Positions 15,553 through 23,879 are shown, counted from the first letter of the stretch. The stretch is 26,087 nucleotides of DNA from UMGS1124 sp045613165 (GCA_045613165.1 JAZLAK010000028.1:1-26087), one strand, 5' to 3'. Numbers and translations are program-made. Notes: a model not told the origin generated them from the letters alone.

Positions 15553-16501
15553 TAGAATTTAATTTATTTAATAAATCTTCAGCCTTAATAGTTTCATTAG
15601 ATTTTGGTTGAGTTTGTTTTAAACCTTCTAATTTCGCTTTTAGATCATCTTGTTTAATAGTTACTTCTTTTTGTTTTTCTTCCAATGCTTTTTTCAGTCC
15701 ATCTAAACTCACAGTATTTTCTAATTTTTTTTCTACTACTTGTGGAGTTTCTATCTTTTCTTCCACTTTTGGAAGTTCAATTTCTTCTTTGTTAGATACT
15801 TCGTTCACTACAGAAGTTTCTTCGCTAATAACACTTTGTACCTCAACATTTTTAGTTTCAACACTTTTTTCTTCTTCAGGAACAATATTGTCTTTAACTT
15901 CTTCATCCACATTTAGATTTTCCATTACTTTATCCAATTTGATAGTACTAGTATTATTGCCAACGAATACTGAACTAAATTGTTCATTTTTTTCATAAGC
16001 TTTTTTCATAATACTTTCAACATAAGCATCAACATTAGGAATATCCTTACTTAAATTAGAAGTTTCTTCAATTGGTTCTTCATTTTTTATTTCTTCAACT
16101 TGTTCGTGTTTTTCAACATTTTCTAACGCTTGTGCTATATTTTCTTCTCTGCTAACAGGTTGCTCTTCTAATTCACTTAAAGGAATAATAGTAGTTTTTT
16201 CAAATATACTTTGTTCTAAAGGCTCTTCTTTAACTTCTTCAACTACTTCCTCTTTTTCTTGAGCCAATTCTTCTTTTAAAATTGCCTCTTCCTTTTTATC
16301 TTCTACAAGAACCTCTTTTGGTTCTTCATCAATCTTAGGTTCTTCAATTATTTTTGTTTGTTCTTTTTTATCAGTTTTTCTTAAACTTACCATTAATAAA
16401 ATTATAAAAACAAATAATAAAATAGCACCAACCACATAAACAATTGATAATGTTTTACTATCACTATATAATTTATCCATAAAACTTAATACTGTATTCA
16501 T
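15539..16501 (-). CDS. Membrane-anchored Glu/Lys-rich protein of unknown function
   Basis: 320 aa, not recognised. One N-terminal transmembrane helix (about residues 18-39, IVYVVGAILLFVFIILLMV), then LRKTDKK, a basic stop-transfer that suggests a cytoplasmic C-terminus. Residues 45-320 are strongly charged, rich in Glu, Lys and Val, with repeated EE/VEEVKEEP/EEPK runs and no cysteine. The last 60 residues (DGLKKALEEKQKE...LLNKLNSMKEE) could form a coiled coil. The plan resembles bacterial division or morphogenesis proteins such as ZipA, but only in topology. ATG 16501 has a GAGGTGG site. It sits between HU and rplS as its own unit. Confidence 0.7.
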   Translation of the reverse strand: MNTVLSFMDKLYSDSKTLSIVYVVGAILLFVFIILLMVSLRKTDKKEQTKIIEEPKIDEEPKEVLVEDKKEEAILKEELAQEKEEVVEEVKEEPLEQSIFEKTTIIPLSELEEQPVSREENIAQALENVEKHEQVEEIKNEEPIEETSNLSKDIPNVDAYVESIMKKAYEKNEQFSSVFVGNNTSTIKLDKVMENLNVDEEVKDNIVPEEEKSVETKNVEVQSVISEETSVVNEVSNKEEIELPKVEEKIETPQVVEKKLENTVSLDGLKKALEEKQKEVTIKQDDLKAKLEGLKQTQPKSNETIKAEDLLNKLNSMKEE

Positions 16502-16586
16502 ACAATAGCCACCTCTTTATTATAGATTAATTATATTATATTTTTTATTTAATATCAATTATAAATAATATAAAAATGTAAATAAA

Positions 16587-16608
16587 AAGTGAAACTTTCA
16601 TTTCACTT
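16587..16608 (-). terminator. Terminator of the HU gene
   Basis: Perfect 8-bp stem (AAGTGAAA / TTTCACTT, 6-nt loop) just after the HU stop, followed by TTTT on the minus strand. Confidence 0.75.
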
Positions 16609-16618
16609 CTATTTTAAA

Positions 16619-16891
16619 TTAATTTAAAGCGTCTTTTAATTTGCTTCCAGCTTTGAATGAAGCAACCATTTTTGCTGGAATATGTAATGGTTCTTTAGTT
16701 AATGGGTTAATTCCATCTCTAGCTTCTCTTTTTTTAGCACTGAAAGTACCAAAACCAACTAAAGTAACTTTACCTTCTTCTTTTAATCCTTTTTCAATTC
16801 CTGCCATAGTAGCATCTAAAGCTCTAGTAGCATCAGCTTTTGTTAATCCTGCTGTTTCAGCAATAAATTCAACTAATTCTTGTTTTGACAT
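16619..16891 (-). CDS. hup: DNA-binding protein HU
   Basis: 90 aa, the usual length. It is a nucleoid-packing dimer that bends DNA. The N-terminal helices (MSKQELVEFIAETAGLTKAD), the VTLVGFGTFSAKKREARDG block and the beta-arm ending in IPA are typical, though the arm is NPLTKEPLHIPA rather than the common NPxTGExIxIPA. ATG has a GGGAGGAAATT site. The promoter at 16946-16974 is followed by a 5' leader with a TAGGG...CCCTA hairpin (about 16922-16938). The gene is divergent from the SpoVB-like gene. Confidence 0.97.
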   Translation of the reverse strand: MSKQELVEFIAETAGLTKADATRALDATMAGIEKGLKEEGKVTLVGFGTFSAKKREARDGINPLTKEPLHIPAKMVASFKAGSKLKDALN

Positions 16892-16945
16892 TTTTAATTT
16901 CCTCCCATTTCGTATGTCTTCTTTAGGGCTTTACCCTACATATAA

Positions 16946-16974
16946 AGAGTATCAAATAAATTTCACATTTGCAA
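16946..16974 (-). promoter_or_regulatory. Promoter of the HU gene
   Basis: TTGCAA, 17-bp spacer, TACTCT with extended TG (TGATACTCT) on the minus strand. Confidence 0.6.
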
Positions 16975-17063
16975 TACATTTATTTAATTTTTAAGGATTT
17001 TTAGTATTTTTTAGATAATAATATACTATATGTAAATACTAAGTTTTAAATAAAAGTTACATA

Positions 17064-17071
17064 CATATAAT
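17064..17071 (+). promoter_or_regulatory. -10 element of the SpoVB-like gene (possibly leaderless)
   Basis: CATATAAT contains TATAAT and also fits the sigma-E -10 form CATAnnnT. It ends six bases before the ATG at 17078, so transcription would start about at the ATG. No convincing -35 is visible. Confidence 0.4.
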
Positions 17072-17077
17072 TTTATT

Positions 17078-18361
17078 ATGAAAAACAAATTCCTGAAATC
17101 AACTTTAATTTTAATTATAGGTGCACTTTTTACTAAATTATTAGGCTTCATAATAAGAATAATATTTACTAGATTAGTCAGCCAAAATGAAATTAATCTT
17201 TATAGTATTATAATGCCTACTTATTCATTATTAATTACTTTAGCTGGTTTAGGTCTACCACTAGCTATAAGTAACTTAATAGCTGAAAACAAAACTAATA
17301 GTAAAAAAATATTATTTTCTATTATACCAGCATCACTTATTATAAATATATTTTTAATTATTATAATTTTTTTAATTGCGCCAATAATTTCAAATAATTT
17401 ATTACACAATAAAGATGCGTATTTTCCAATTATATCTATAGCATTCATTCTCCCTTTTATATCATTATCTAGTATTATCAGAGGATATTTTTTTGGAAAA
17501 CAAAAAATGTTTCCACATACTTTATCAAATATAATAGAACAATTATTTAGATTATTAATAATACTTATATTTTTACCTAAATTATTAAAATATGGAACTG
17601 TTATAACAGTATCAGCCTATATACTACTTAACATTTTATCAGAAATAATATCAATTATAGTTTTTCTTTTATTCGCACCTAAAAACTTTGCTATAAAAAA
17701 AGAAGACTTAAAACCTGATATTAGAATAGTAAAAGATATTATGTCTATCGCTATACCTACTACATCAAGTAGAATTATAGGAAACATTGGATATTTTTTT
17801 GAACCCATCATATTAACTTTAACACTTACTTTCATTGGATATAGCAACGATTTCATATTAAATGAATACGGTATATATAACGCTTACGTATTACCATTAT
17901 TAACAATACCTTCCTTCTTTATCATAGCCTTAAATACATCTTTAGTACCAGAAATATCTAAAAATAAAGATAATAAAACATTAATAAAAAGAAGATTAAA
18001 ACAATCTTTAATAATATCTTTCATTATAGGTTTAATATCTAATATTTTTGTATATATATTTACAAACCAATTACTTACTATCATATTTGATACTACATTA
18101 GGAGCAAATTATATAAAGTTTTTAGCACCATTCTTTATATTTTTATACCTAGAAGGCCCACTAGTTAGTACTCTACAAGCATTAAATTATGCTAAATACA
18201 CAATGAAAGTAACAATTATTGCTACTATAACAAAACTAATCTCATTATTTATTTTTAGTTTAATGCATATAGGATTGTATGGTTTATTAATAGCAGAAAT
18301 AATAAATATATTTTTAGTAGTATATTTAAATAGTAAAAAAATAGTAAAAATTTTAAAATAA
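17078..18361 (+). CDS. spoVB: SpoVB-like polysaccharide/lipid flippase (MOP superfamily)
   Basis: 427 aa. The N-terminus (KSTLILIIGALFTKLLGFIIRI, then INLYSIIMPTYSLLITLAGLGLPLAISNLIAE) closely follows B. subtilis SpoVB, a MOP-superfamily exporter needed for spore cortex synthesis and related to the lipid II flippase MurJ. About twelve hydrophobic spans can be drawn. At 427 aa it is shorter than SpoVB (518), so the last one or two spans may be missing. No ribosome site precedes the ATG; a -10-like box ends six bases upstream, which would make the mRNA leaderless. YkvU or a general MurJ-type flippase are alternatives. Confidence 0.82.
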   Translation: MKNKFLKSTLILIIGALFTKLLGFIIRIIFTRLVSQNEINLYSIIMPTYSLLITLAGLGLPLAISNLIAENKTNSKKILFSIIPASLIINIFLIIIIFLIAPIISNNLLHNKDAYFPIISIAFILPFISLSSIIRGYFFGKQKMFPHTLSNIIEQLFRLLIILIFLPKLLKYGTVITVSAYILLNILSEIISIIVFLLFAPKNFAIKKEDLKPDIRIVKDIMSIAIPTTSSRIIGNIGYFFEPIILTLTLTFIGYSNDFILNEYGIYNAYVLPLLTIPSFFIIALNTSLVPEISKNKDNKTLIKRRLKQSLIISFIIGLISNIFVYIFTNQLLTIIFDTTLGANYIKFLAPFFIFLYLEGPLVSTLQALNYAKYTMKVTIIATITKLISLFIFSLMHIGLYGLLIAEIINIFLVVYLNSKKIVKILK

Positions 18362-18375
18362 TTTTTTACTATTTT
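18338..18375. terminator. Bidirectional terminator between SpoVB-like and DUF3419-like genes
   Basis: 13-bp inverted repeat (AAAATAGTAAAAA and complement, 12-nt loop) shared by the ends of two converging genes. Confidence 0.65.
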
Positions 18376-19321
18376 ATTTTTTCAAAACTAATACCCCATC
18401 TTGCATATTAGTTTTACGACAAGAATTTATCTTAAAAATTTCATAAGTTCTTAAAACTTCTAAATTTAAACCATAAAATATCTTTTCTCTAGTATAATTT
18501 CTTGTAGCATAATCAAAAATATACAACAAAAATATTTGACCATCAGCGTTCATTAAAGACATTAATTCCTCTATATAAGATATTATAAATTTATCCATAG
18601 GATAAAATTTACTAAAATAATGTTGTAAATACTCAAAAATGTTTGATAAACACATTACATCATATTTACCTTGAAATTCTTTAGGTATATCAATTGCGTT
18701 TACATTTTTAAAAATTATATTACTTCTTACTAAAAGTGACTTAAACTTATTATATGTTTTTTCATCATTTAAATACTTATTTCTTTCTACTAACTTGTCT
18801 CCACTTACAATATTTATAAATAATAGATTAAATAAATTTATATTACTATTTTTGTTAATTTGAACTTTATAATTATAATCAATAATATATCTCCAGTATT
18901 CTCTATATTTCTTATCCATAAATGGTAATAAGTCACTTAAAATACTAGTTAATTCTTCTAAAGATGTATTAATATCTAATAATTTGTTTAAAATTATTAG
19001 ATATTCTTTATAAGAATATCGCATTATCATAGTTCGTTTAATGCCTAAAACATAAAACTCTGTCAAAGCATTCGAATCAAAAGTATCAATATTTAATATA
19101 CCTTTTTCAACTAAATTAAACGAATGATCACCACTGGCCATAACGCTTAATGCTGTATTTTTACCTTCTAAATTACTTCTATTTATATAATCTTTAATAT
19201 TTTCATTTGTAGAAAAATAAACTTTTTGATAAGTAGAAAATGGCTTACCACTACAAAACGCTTTCCCACTTTCATATTGTTTGTTTAAAAGTTCTTTCGT
19301 TCCATTAATAATATCAGTCAC
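18374..19321 (-). CDS. DUF3419 (BtaA)-like SAM-dependent transferase
   Basis: 315 aa from GTG 19321, chosen because AGGGGTG lies six bases upstream; a longer ATG at 19351 has no ribosome site. The segment GKNTALSVMASGDHSFNLVEKG, split as GKNTALSVMASGDHSF and NLVEKG, is a class I methyltransferase motif I region. DSNALTEFYVLGIKRTMI and YSYKEYLIIL follow, then YDVMCLSNIFEYL. This order matches DUF3419 proteins, whose founding member BtaA transfers 3-amino-3-carboxypropyl from SAM to diacylglycerol in betaine lipid synthesis. BtaB is not nearby, and the true acceptor is unknown. The gene converges on the SpoVB-like gene and is followed upstream by the YlbD/YlbE pair. Confidence 0.65.
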   Translation of the reverse strand: MTDIINGTKELLNKQYESGKAFCSGKPFSTYQKVYFSTNENIKDYINRSNLEGKNTALSVMASGDHSFNLVEKGILNIDTFDSNALTEFYVLGIKRTMIMRYSYKEYLIILNKLLDINTSLEELTSILSDLLPFMDKKYREYWRYIIDYNYKVQINKNSNINLFNLLFINIVSGDKLVERNKYLNDEKTYNKFKSLLVRSNIIFKNVNAIDIPKEFQGKYDVMCLSNIFEYLQHYFSKFYPMDKFIISYIEELMSLMNADGQIFLLYIFDYATRNYTREKIFYGLNLEVLRTYEIFKINSCRKTNMQDGVLVLKK

Positions 19322-19382
19322 ACAAAACACCCCTACTTCAAAACAAGACATATATTATCACAAATATAATCAAAACACAAAT

Positions 19383-19604
19383 TTATTCAAGGACTTTCAA
19401 TATATTTGTCACCATATCAATATTATTAATAGTATCTTGTACTTTATTAGTAGTTGTTTCTCTATTATATTTTTTATATGCTTCTAAAAATTTCTTATAA
19501 TTATCAGGATTTCTATTTAAATATTTATACCAATAGCTATGACTTCTTAAATAATCATATTGTTTCTTTTCTTTTTTTATTTTATATAATACGCTCAAAT
19601 CCAT
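19383..19604 (-). CDS. ylbE: YlbE-family protein
   Basis: 73 aa. The short protein has the YlbE pattern: a helical start (YKIKKEKKQYDYLRSH), then YWYKYLNRNPDNYKKFLEAYKKY, matching the family's WYRKLSRNP...F..AA..YY, and a final ETTTNKVQDTINNIDMVTNIL like KVEQFSNSVQMA. The function is unknown; in B. subtilis ylbE lies beside ylbD, as here. Its ATG comes immediately after the ylbD stop (TAG then ATG), and GGTGAT in the ylbD tail serves as ribosome site, so the two are cotranscribed. Confidence 0.72.
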   Translation of the reverse strand: MDLSVLYKIKKEKKQYDYLRSHSYWYKYLNRNPDNYKKFLEAYKKYNRETTTNKVQDTINNIDMVTNILKVLE

Positions 19605-19943
19605 CTAATCACCAAAAAATTTTGTTATTGGTCTTGGAGTTTTGGTTACTATATCACTTGTGCTTTTAGTAGTTAATTCTTGTATCAAACTAACTGCTTT
19701 TTGAGCATTAGTTATGTGTTTTTGAACATTATCCATATTAATATTTTTAAATAAACTAGTTAATTCCCCAATTGAATCATCATTAGAAGAACTATTAAAA
19801 TACTTTCCCCACGCCACTTCGTTTTCTCCATAAATATCATATATTTCATAAAAATCTTGCCAAGTATTTTGCTTTTCTTTTACATATTTAATTAATTCAG
19901 GATGCTTCGATACAAACTCTTTAAATGCTTCTTTTTTATCCAT
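19605..19943 (-). CDS. ylbD: YlbD-family putative spore coat protein
   Basis: 112 aa. FKEFVSKHPELIKYVKEKQ followed by TWQDFYEIYDIYGE matches the YlbD_coat family (KKHPLLIKEVR...KTWQDFYEEW..LGE). The later ELTSLFKNINMDNVQKHI and NAQKAVSLIQEL match its second conserved helix pair. YlbD is described as a putative coat protein in Bacillus. ATG 19943 has an AGGTGG site. It is the first gene of a two-gene unit with ylbE. The ylbDE order, conserved with Bacillus, strengthens both calls. Confidence 0.8.
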   Translation of the reverse strand: MDKKEAFKEFVSKHPELIKYVKEKQNTWQDFYEIYDIYGENEVAWGKYFNSSSNDDSIGELTSLFKNINMDNVQKHITNAQKAVSLIQELTTKSTSDIVTKTPRPITKFFGD

Positions 19944-20004
19944 AAAACCACCTATAATATTATATTTTAAAAAATAACTTTTATGTGTTATTCATTCATA
20001 AAAA

Positions 20005-20031
20005 AAATCTGTTTAAAATATAAACAGATTT
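20005..20031 (-). terminator. Terminator of the RlmI-like gene
   Basis: Perfect 11-bp stem (AAATCTGTTTA / TAAACAGATTT, 5-nt loop) over the stop codon at 20030, then a long T-run on the minus strand. Confidence 0.88.
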
Positions 20032-20902
20032 ATAAATCATATTTTTCTTTTTCCCATCTAGCATATATACCACAAGGTAAAATTATATCGCTATTTTCTT
20101 CTTTTATACCTAATTCATCACTAGAGATATGTCCAGAACATTTTTTATTTACAGTTAGATTTAAAATATTTTCTAAAACTGTCATAGATAAGCCAGTAGT
20201 ATAAGAATTTATTAAAAATAATATAGGTTTATCACTTAATATTTCAGTGCATTTTTCTACTAAACTATATAAGTCAGTTTCAATATTCCAAACCTCTTTA
20301 TTACTCCCTCTACCAAACGATGGTGGATCCATCAAAATAATATCATATTTATTACCACGTCTTATTTCACGTTCAACAAATTTAACAACATCATCAACTA
20401 TGAATCTAATTGGTTTATCTTCTAAACCACTTGAAATTACATTTTCTTTAGCCCAATCAACCATTCCGCGAGAAGAATCAACGTGCACTACACTTGCACC
20501 AGCAGAAAGACACGCTACACTAGCCGCTCCTGTATAAGCAAAAAGATTTAATACTTTAACATTATCTCTACCTTTAATTTTATTTTTTAACATAGTCCAA
20601 TTATAAGCTTGTTCAGGAAATAAACCAGTATGTTTAAAACCCATAAGTTTTAAATTAAAAGTTAAATCATCATAATGTATTTCAAAACGTGAAGGCATAT
20701 TTTTATTAAATACTTGCCACTCACCTCCACCTTTATTGCTTCTAACATACTTAGCATCAATATTACTCCATAGAGATTTATCTTTATCTTCCCATATAAT
20801 TTGTGGATCTGGTCTTAAAAGTTTAATTCCATTCCAACTTTCTAATTTCATACCATTACTTGTATCCAATATTTTATATTCATCAAAATTAATTAACTTC
20901 AT
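20030..20902 (-). CDS. RlmI-like class I SAM-dependent RNA methyltransferase
   Basis: 290 aa. The Rossmann methyltransferase core is clear: motif I LNLFAYTGAASVACLSAGA, acidic VDSSRGMVDWAKENV, and motif IV MDPPSFGRG. The preceding MGFKHTGLFPEQAYNW matches the RlmI/RlmK substrate-positioning segment (family Methyltrans_SAM). The N-terminal PUA domain of RlmI (about 390 aa) is missing. Members methylate cytosine C5 or other positions of 23S rRNA; the exact target cannot be named. ATG 20902 has a GGTGATTTT site, and a strong terminator overlaps the stop. Confidence 0.85.
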   Translation of the reverse strand: MKLINFDEYKILDTSNGMKLESWNGIKLLRPDPQIIWEDKDKSLWSNIDAKYVRSNKGGGEWQVFNKNMPSRFEIHYDDLTFNLKLMGFKHTGLFPEQAYNWTMLKNKIKGRDNVKVLNLFAYTGAASVACLSAGASVVHVDSSRGMVDWAKENVISSGLEDKPIRFIVDDVVKFVEREIRRGNKYDIILMDPPSFGRGSNKEVWNIETDLYSLVEKCTEILSDKPILFLINSYTTGLSMTVLENILNLTVNKKCSGHISSDELGIKEENSDIILPCGIYARWEKEKYDL

Positions 20903-20951
20903 AAAATCACCTACCTAAGATTATACAATATATTTGAAATATTAAAAAGGT

Positions 20952-22043
20952 TTAATTGCCCCACATATTTTTTAAATTACCATCTTTCTTATAAACACTA
21001 TCCATTAACATAACATATTTAAATTCATAACTATCAACTAATTCTTGATACGTAAATTCTCTTACCTTTAAACTAGGTATATAACTTTCAGCTATATAAA
21101 CCTTTTCTTCATCTATACCAATAATAATCGCTATATGTCCATCTATTCCTATTAAATCTCCTACTTTAATACCATTTTTAATAACGTTTAAATCTATATC
21201 AATCTTTTTACCTAAATCAGTAAAATCGAGTTCTTCTGTACTACCAGCACCAAGATCTCCGATATCAAATCCTCCATTTAATAATGCCCAAGATATAAAT
21301 CCACTACAGTTCAAACCATTTCTACTATAACTTTTAGTATAATTTGCATATAAATCACAACCCCACATTTTAGGTTCTCTAGTACTTGCATTCTCTTCTA
21401 AAGTTTCATACTTATTTTCGGTTAGATATAACCCTTTATGATAGTATCTCCCTTCACCATCAATATGTTTTCTTCTTGTACTATTTAATCTACCATTTTC
21501 AAAATAATAATTTATCTTATAAGGAAATTTCAAACTTAAAAATCTTGCCGCAGCCACAACTCCGGCGCGAGTTTCATAACCAGCAAGATTAATATCATAT
21601 TCTAAAATTTCATCTAAAACTTTTGCTTCCTCTTCAGTAAAAGTTTTGCAATTCAAATAGTCTTTATCTTGAGCATATTTAGGCAAATTAATTAAATTAG
21701 TCACGACAACTTCAACAACTTTTTCTTTATCTAAACATTTTACTTTTAAATAATTTTTACCAACATTCAAACCTATAATTTTATTATCTTTTATATCAAA
21801 AAAAGTATTATCTTTTGATATATAATGTAATTTTAAATCTTCTTCTAATATTTCTTCAGTTTCAATTTCATAATCTAATTCTTTAACCTCACCTATCGCT
21901 AAATATATTTTATCTACACCAACTATTTCAAAATTTATTTCTTTATCAAATCTAAACATACTTAACAAAAAAAGATTAATAAAAATTAATATACTTAAAA
22001 ATGCAATATTATTCTTATTTAATTTCTTTTTATTTTTTGTCAC
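20952..22043 (-). CDS. Secreted or membrane-anchored NlpC/P60-like cysteine hydrolase with Ig-like domain
   Basis: 363 aa from a GTG start at 22043, supported by GGAAGTGAG six bases upstream. A basic N-terminus and one hydrophobic segment (residues 13-30) export or anchor it. Residues 35-115 form a small beta domain (LAIGEVKELDYEI, GLNVGKNYLKVKC) like a bacterial Ig-like Big_2 domain. The C-terminal part resembles NlpC/P60: LNCSGFISWAL with Cys246, GDLIGIDGHIAIIIG with His303, then YIAES. NlpC/P60 enzymes cut peptide stems of peptidoglycan. Between the domains, ETRAGVVAAARFL is conserved-looking but unassigned. Its extended -10 (22064-22072) abuts the serS terminator. Confidence 0.75.
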   Translation of the reverse strand: MTKNKKKLNKNNIAFLSILIFINLFLLSMFRFDKEINFEIVGVDKIYLAIGEVKELDYEIETEEILEEDLKLHYISKDNTFFDIKDNKIIGLNVGKNYLKVKCLDKEKVVEVVVTNLINLPKYAQDKDYLNCKTFTEEEAKVLDEILEYDINLAGYETRAGVVAAARFLSLKFPYKINYYFENGRLNSTRRKHIDGEGRYYHKGLYLTENKYETLEENASTREPKMWGCDLYANYTKSYSRNGLNCSGFISWALLNGGFDIGDLGAGSTEELDFTDLGKKIDIDLNVIKNGIKVGDLIGIDGHIAIIIGIDEEKVYIAESYIPSLKVREFTYQELVDSYEFKYVMLMDSVYKKDGNLKNMWGN

Positions 22044-22063
22044 TACTACTCACTTCCATAAAT

Positions 22064-22072
22064 ATTATATCA
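22064..22072 (-). promoter_or_regulatory. Extended -10 promoter of the NlpC/P60-like gene
   Basis: TGATATAAT on the minus strand, directly following the seven-T tract of the serS terminator. No separate -35 can be seen. Confidence 0.55.
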
Positions 22073-22094
22073 AAAAAAGTATAGAAACCTATAC
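22072..22094 (-). terminator. Terminator of serS
   Basis: 6-bp stem (GTATAG / CTATAC, 4-nt loop, 22079-22094) followed by seven T on the minus strand, three bases past the serS stop. Confidence 0.75.
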
Positions 22095-22096
22095 CT

Positions 22097-23383
22097 TTAT
22101 TTAATCTTCTCAATTCTTTCTTTACCGCCCATATATGGCCTTAAAACTTCTGGAACACTTATACTTCCATCTTCATTATAATTATTTTCTAAGAAAGCAA
22201 TTAATGCACGAGTACTAGCTAAAACAGTATTATTTAAAGTGTGTACATAATAATTTCCATTTTCACCTTTAGTTCTAATACCTAATCTTCTAGCTTGAGC
22301 GTCTCCTAAAGTAGAACAAGATCCAACTTCAAAATATTTTTGTTGTCTTGGGCTCCAAGCTTCTACGTCACATGATTTAACTTTTAAATCAGCTAAATCT
22401 CCACTACAACATTCTAATGTTCTAACAGGTATATCTAAACTTCTAAATAATTCAACAGTATATTGCCACATCTTATTATACCATTCCATAGATTCTTCAG
22501 GTTTACATAAAACTATCATTTCTTGCTTTTCAAATTGATGTACCCTATAAATACCACGTTCTTCTATACCATGCGCTCCAACTTCTTTTCTAAAACAAGG
22601 ACTATAAGAAGTCATACATATTGGTAACTTATCTTCTTTAACTATTTGATCTTTAAATTTACCAATCATAGAATGTTCTGAAGTACCAATTAAATATAGA
22701 TCTTCCCCTTCAATCTTATACATCATTGCATCCATTTCAGCAAAAGACATAACACCAGTAACAACATCACTTCTAATCATAAAAGGAGGTATACAGTAAG
22801 TAAAACCTTTATCTATCATAAAATCTCTAGCATAACTTAACATAGCGGATGATAATCTAGCAGCATCCCCCATTAAATAATAAAAACCATTACCACTTGT
22901 TCTACCACTAGAATCTTTATCTAAACCATTTATACTTTCTAAAATATCAGCATGATATGGTATTTCAAATTCAGGTACAACTGGTTCTCCATACTTCTCT
23001 ATTTCTACATTTTCATTATCATCTTTACCTACAGGAACTGTTTCATCAATAATATTAGGAATAACCATCATTTTTTCTTTAATTGTTTTTTCTAATTCTT
23101 CCTCTTCTTTTGTTAATCTATCTATTTCATCTTGCATTTCTTTAACTTTTACTTTAACTTCATCAGCTTCTTCACGTTTTTGTTCTTTCATCAATAAACC
23201 AATAGTTCCTGATAATTTATTCTTTTCATTTCTTAAATTATCTCCATTCATTTTAGCATTTCTATATTTAATATCTAAATCATATACTTCATCTACTAAA
23301 ACTAACTTTTCATCTTGAAACTTTTTCCTAATATTTTCCTTTACTAAATCTCTATTTTCTCTTATTAATTTAATATCTATCAT
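22097..23383 (-). CDS. serS: Seryl-tRNA synthetase
   Basis: 428 aa, usual length. It charges tRNA-Ser. The N-terminal long coiled-coil arm that grips the tRNA long variable arm spans about residues 28-110 (DEVYDLDIKYRNAKMNGDNL...LTKEEEELEKTIKE). The class II catalytic core follows: TSEHSMIG, motif 2 SPCFRKEVGAHG, YRVHQFEKQEM, LECCSGDLADLKVKSCDVEAW and motif 3 LASTRALIAFLEN. ATG 23383 has a GAGGAAG site. The gene follows a T-box at 23405-23599 and is a single-gene unit with its own terminator. Confidence 0.97.
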   Translation of the reverse strand: MIDIKLIRENRDLVKENIRKKFQDEKLVLVDEVYDLDIKYRNAKMNGDNLRNEKNKLSGTIGLLMKEQKREEADEVKVKVKEMQDEIDRLTKEEEELEKTIKEKMMVIPNIIDETVPVGKDDNENVEIEKYGEPVVPEFEIPYHADILESINGLDKDSSGRTSGNGFYYLMGDAARLSSAMLSYARDFMIDKGFTYCIPPFMIRSDVVTGVMSFAEMDAMMYKIEGEDLYLIGTSEHSMIGKFKDQIVKEDKLPICMTSYSPCFRKEVGAHGIEERGIYRVHQFEKQEMIVLCKPEESMEWYNKMWQYTVELFRSLDIPVRTLECCSGDLADLKVKSCDVEAWSPRQQKYFEVGSCSTLGDAQARRLGIRTKGENGNYYVHTLNNTVLASTRALIAFLENNYNEDGSISVPEVLRPYMGGKERIEKIK

Positions 23384-23404
23384 TTTTCTTCCTCTTTTCT
23401 AATA

Positions 23405-23599
23405 AATAAAAAATGATACCACTCAAAAGGAGTCTAATGACGGTACCATCCTATTTTTAACTTAATTACTATAACGGCGTTAACCGGTGATGATTAATCA
23501 CTCTATTAGGTAGATAAATAATTATTTATATTAGTTCCCACCAACCACTAACTCTCTTAAATAAATTTAATTATTATTGTCCTAAATAATCAATTTCAT
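23405..23599 (-). ncRNA. T-box leader, serine type
   Basis: The minus-strand transcript shows the stem I pattern AAGAGAGTTAG then GGTTGGTGGGAAC, the T-box core AGGATGGTACC (23442-23452) and a terminator. The terminator stem pairs ATGGTACC (23442-23449) with GGTATCAT (23413-23420), with one G-U pair, followed by TTTTTT. The likely specifier is UCU (Ser) at 23512-23514, followed by A, agreeing with serS downstream. Confidence 0.9.
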
Positions 23600-23605
23600 A
23601 TGCCT

Positions 23606-23635
23606 ATTATATTACTATTTTTTTAATTATGTCAA
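23606..23635 (-). promoter_or_regulatory. Promoter of the serS T-box operon
   Basis: TTGACA, 18-bp spacer, TATAAT, both boxes perfect, directly downstream of the SpoVIF-like stop codon. Confidence 0.8.
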
Positions 23636-23636
23636 G

Positions 23637-23879
23637 TTAAAAAAACTTATCTATATTTTTAGGAACTTTATCATTCTTTATCGTATCTATTATCTTTTGT
23701 TCCTTTTCTAAACTAACGCTTTTACCTGTTATCTTAGATAAATCTCTAATTATGCCTTTAAGCACATTCTCATCTTTCATATTATTTTCATTTAATCTCT
23801 TTGCTAAATCCATTATAGTTTCTTTGTCAACATTAGTTTTATTTTTTACCTTACCAAAAAAATCATCATTCAAATTCAT
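23637..23879 (-). CDS. spoVIF: SpoVIF-family sporulation protein
   Basis: 80 aa from ATG 23879, chosen because GGGGG lies seven bases upstream; a longer ATG at 23891 lacks a site. The whole chain follows SpoVIF (B. subtilis YjcC, 87 aa): DDFFGKVKNKTNVDKETI, then DLAKRLNENNMKDENVL, then IIRDLSKITGKSVSLEKEQK, then IIDTIKNDKVPKN, matching FFDKVEKKTGV...ANFKDEKTVRQLVRQLSKMANKPVS. SpoVIF controls late coat gene expression through GerE stability in B. subtilis. The short length and high Lys/Asp content are typical. It stands between the insertion remnant and the serS leader. Confidence 0.75.
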   Translation of the reverse strand: MNLNDDFFGKVKNKTNVDKETIMDLAKRLNENNMKDENVLKGIIRDLSKITGKSVSLEKEQKIIDTIKNDKVPKNIDKFF

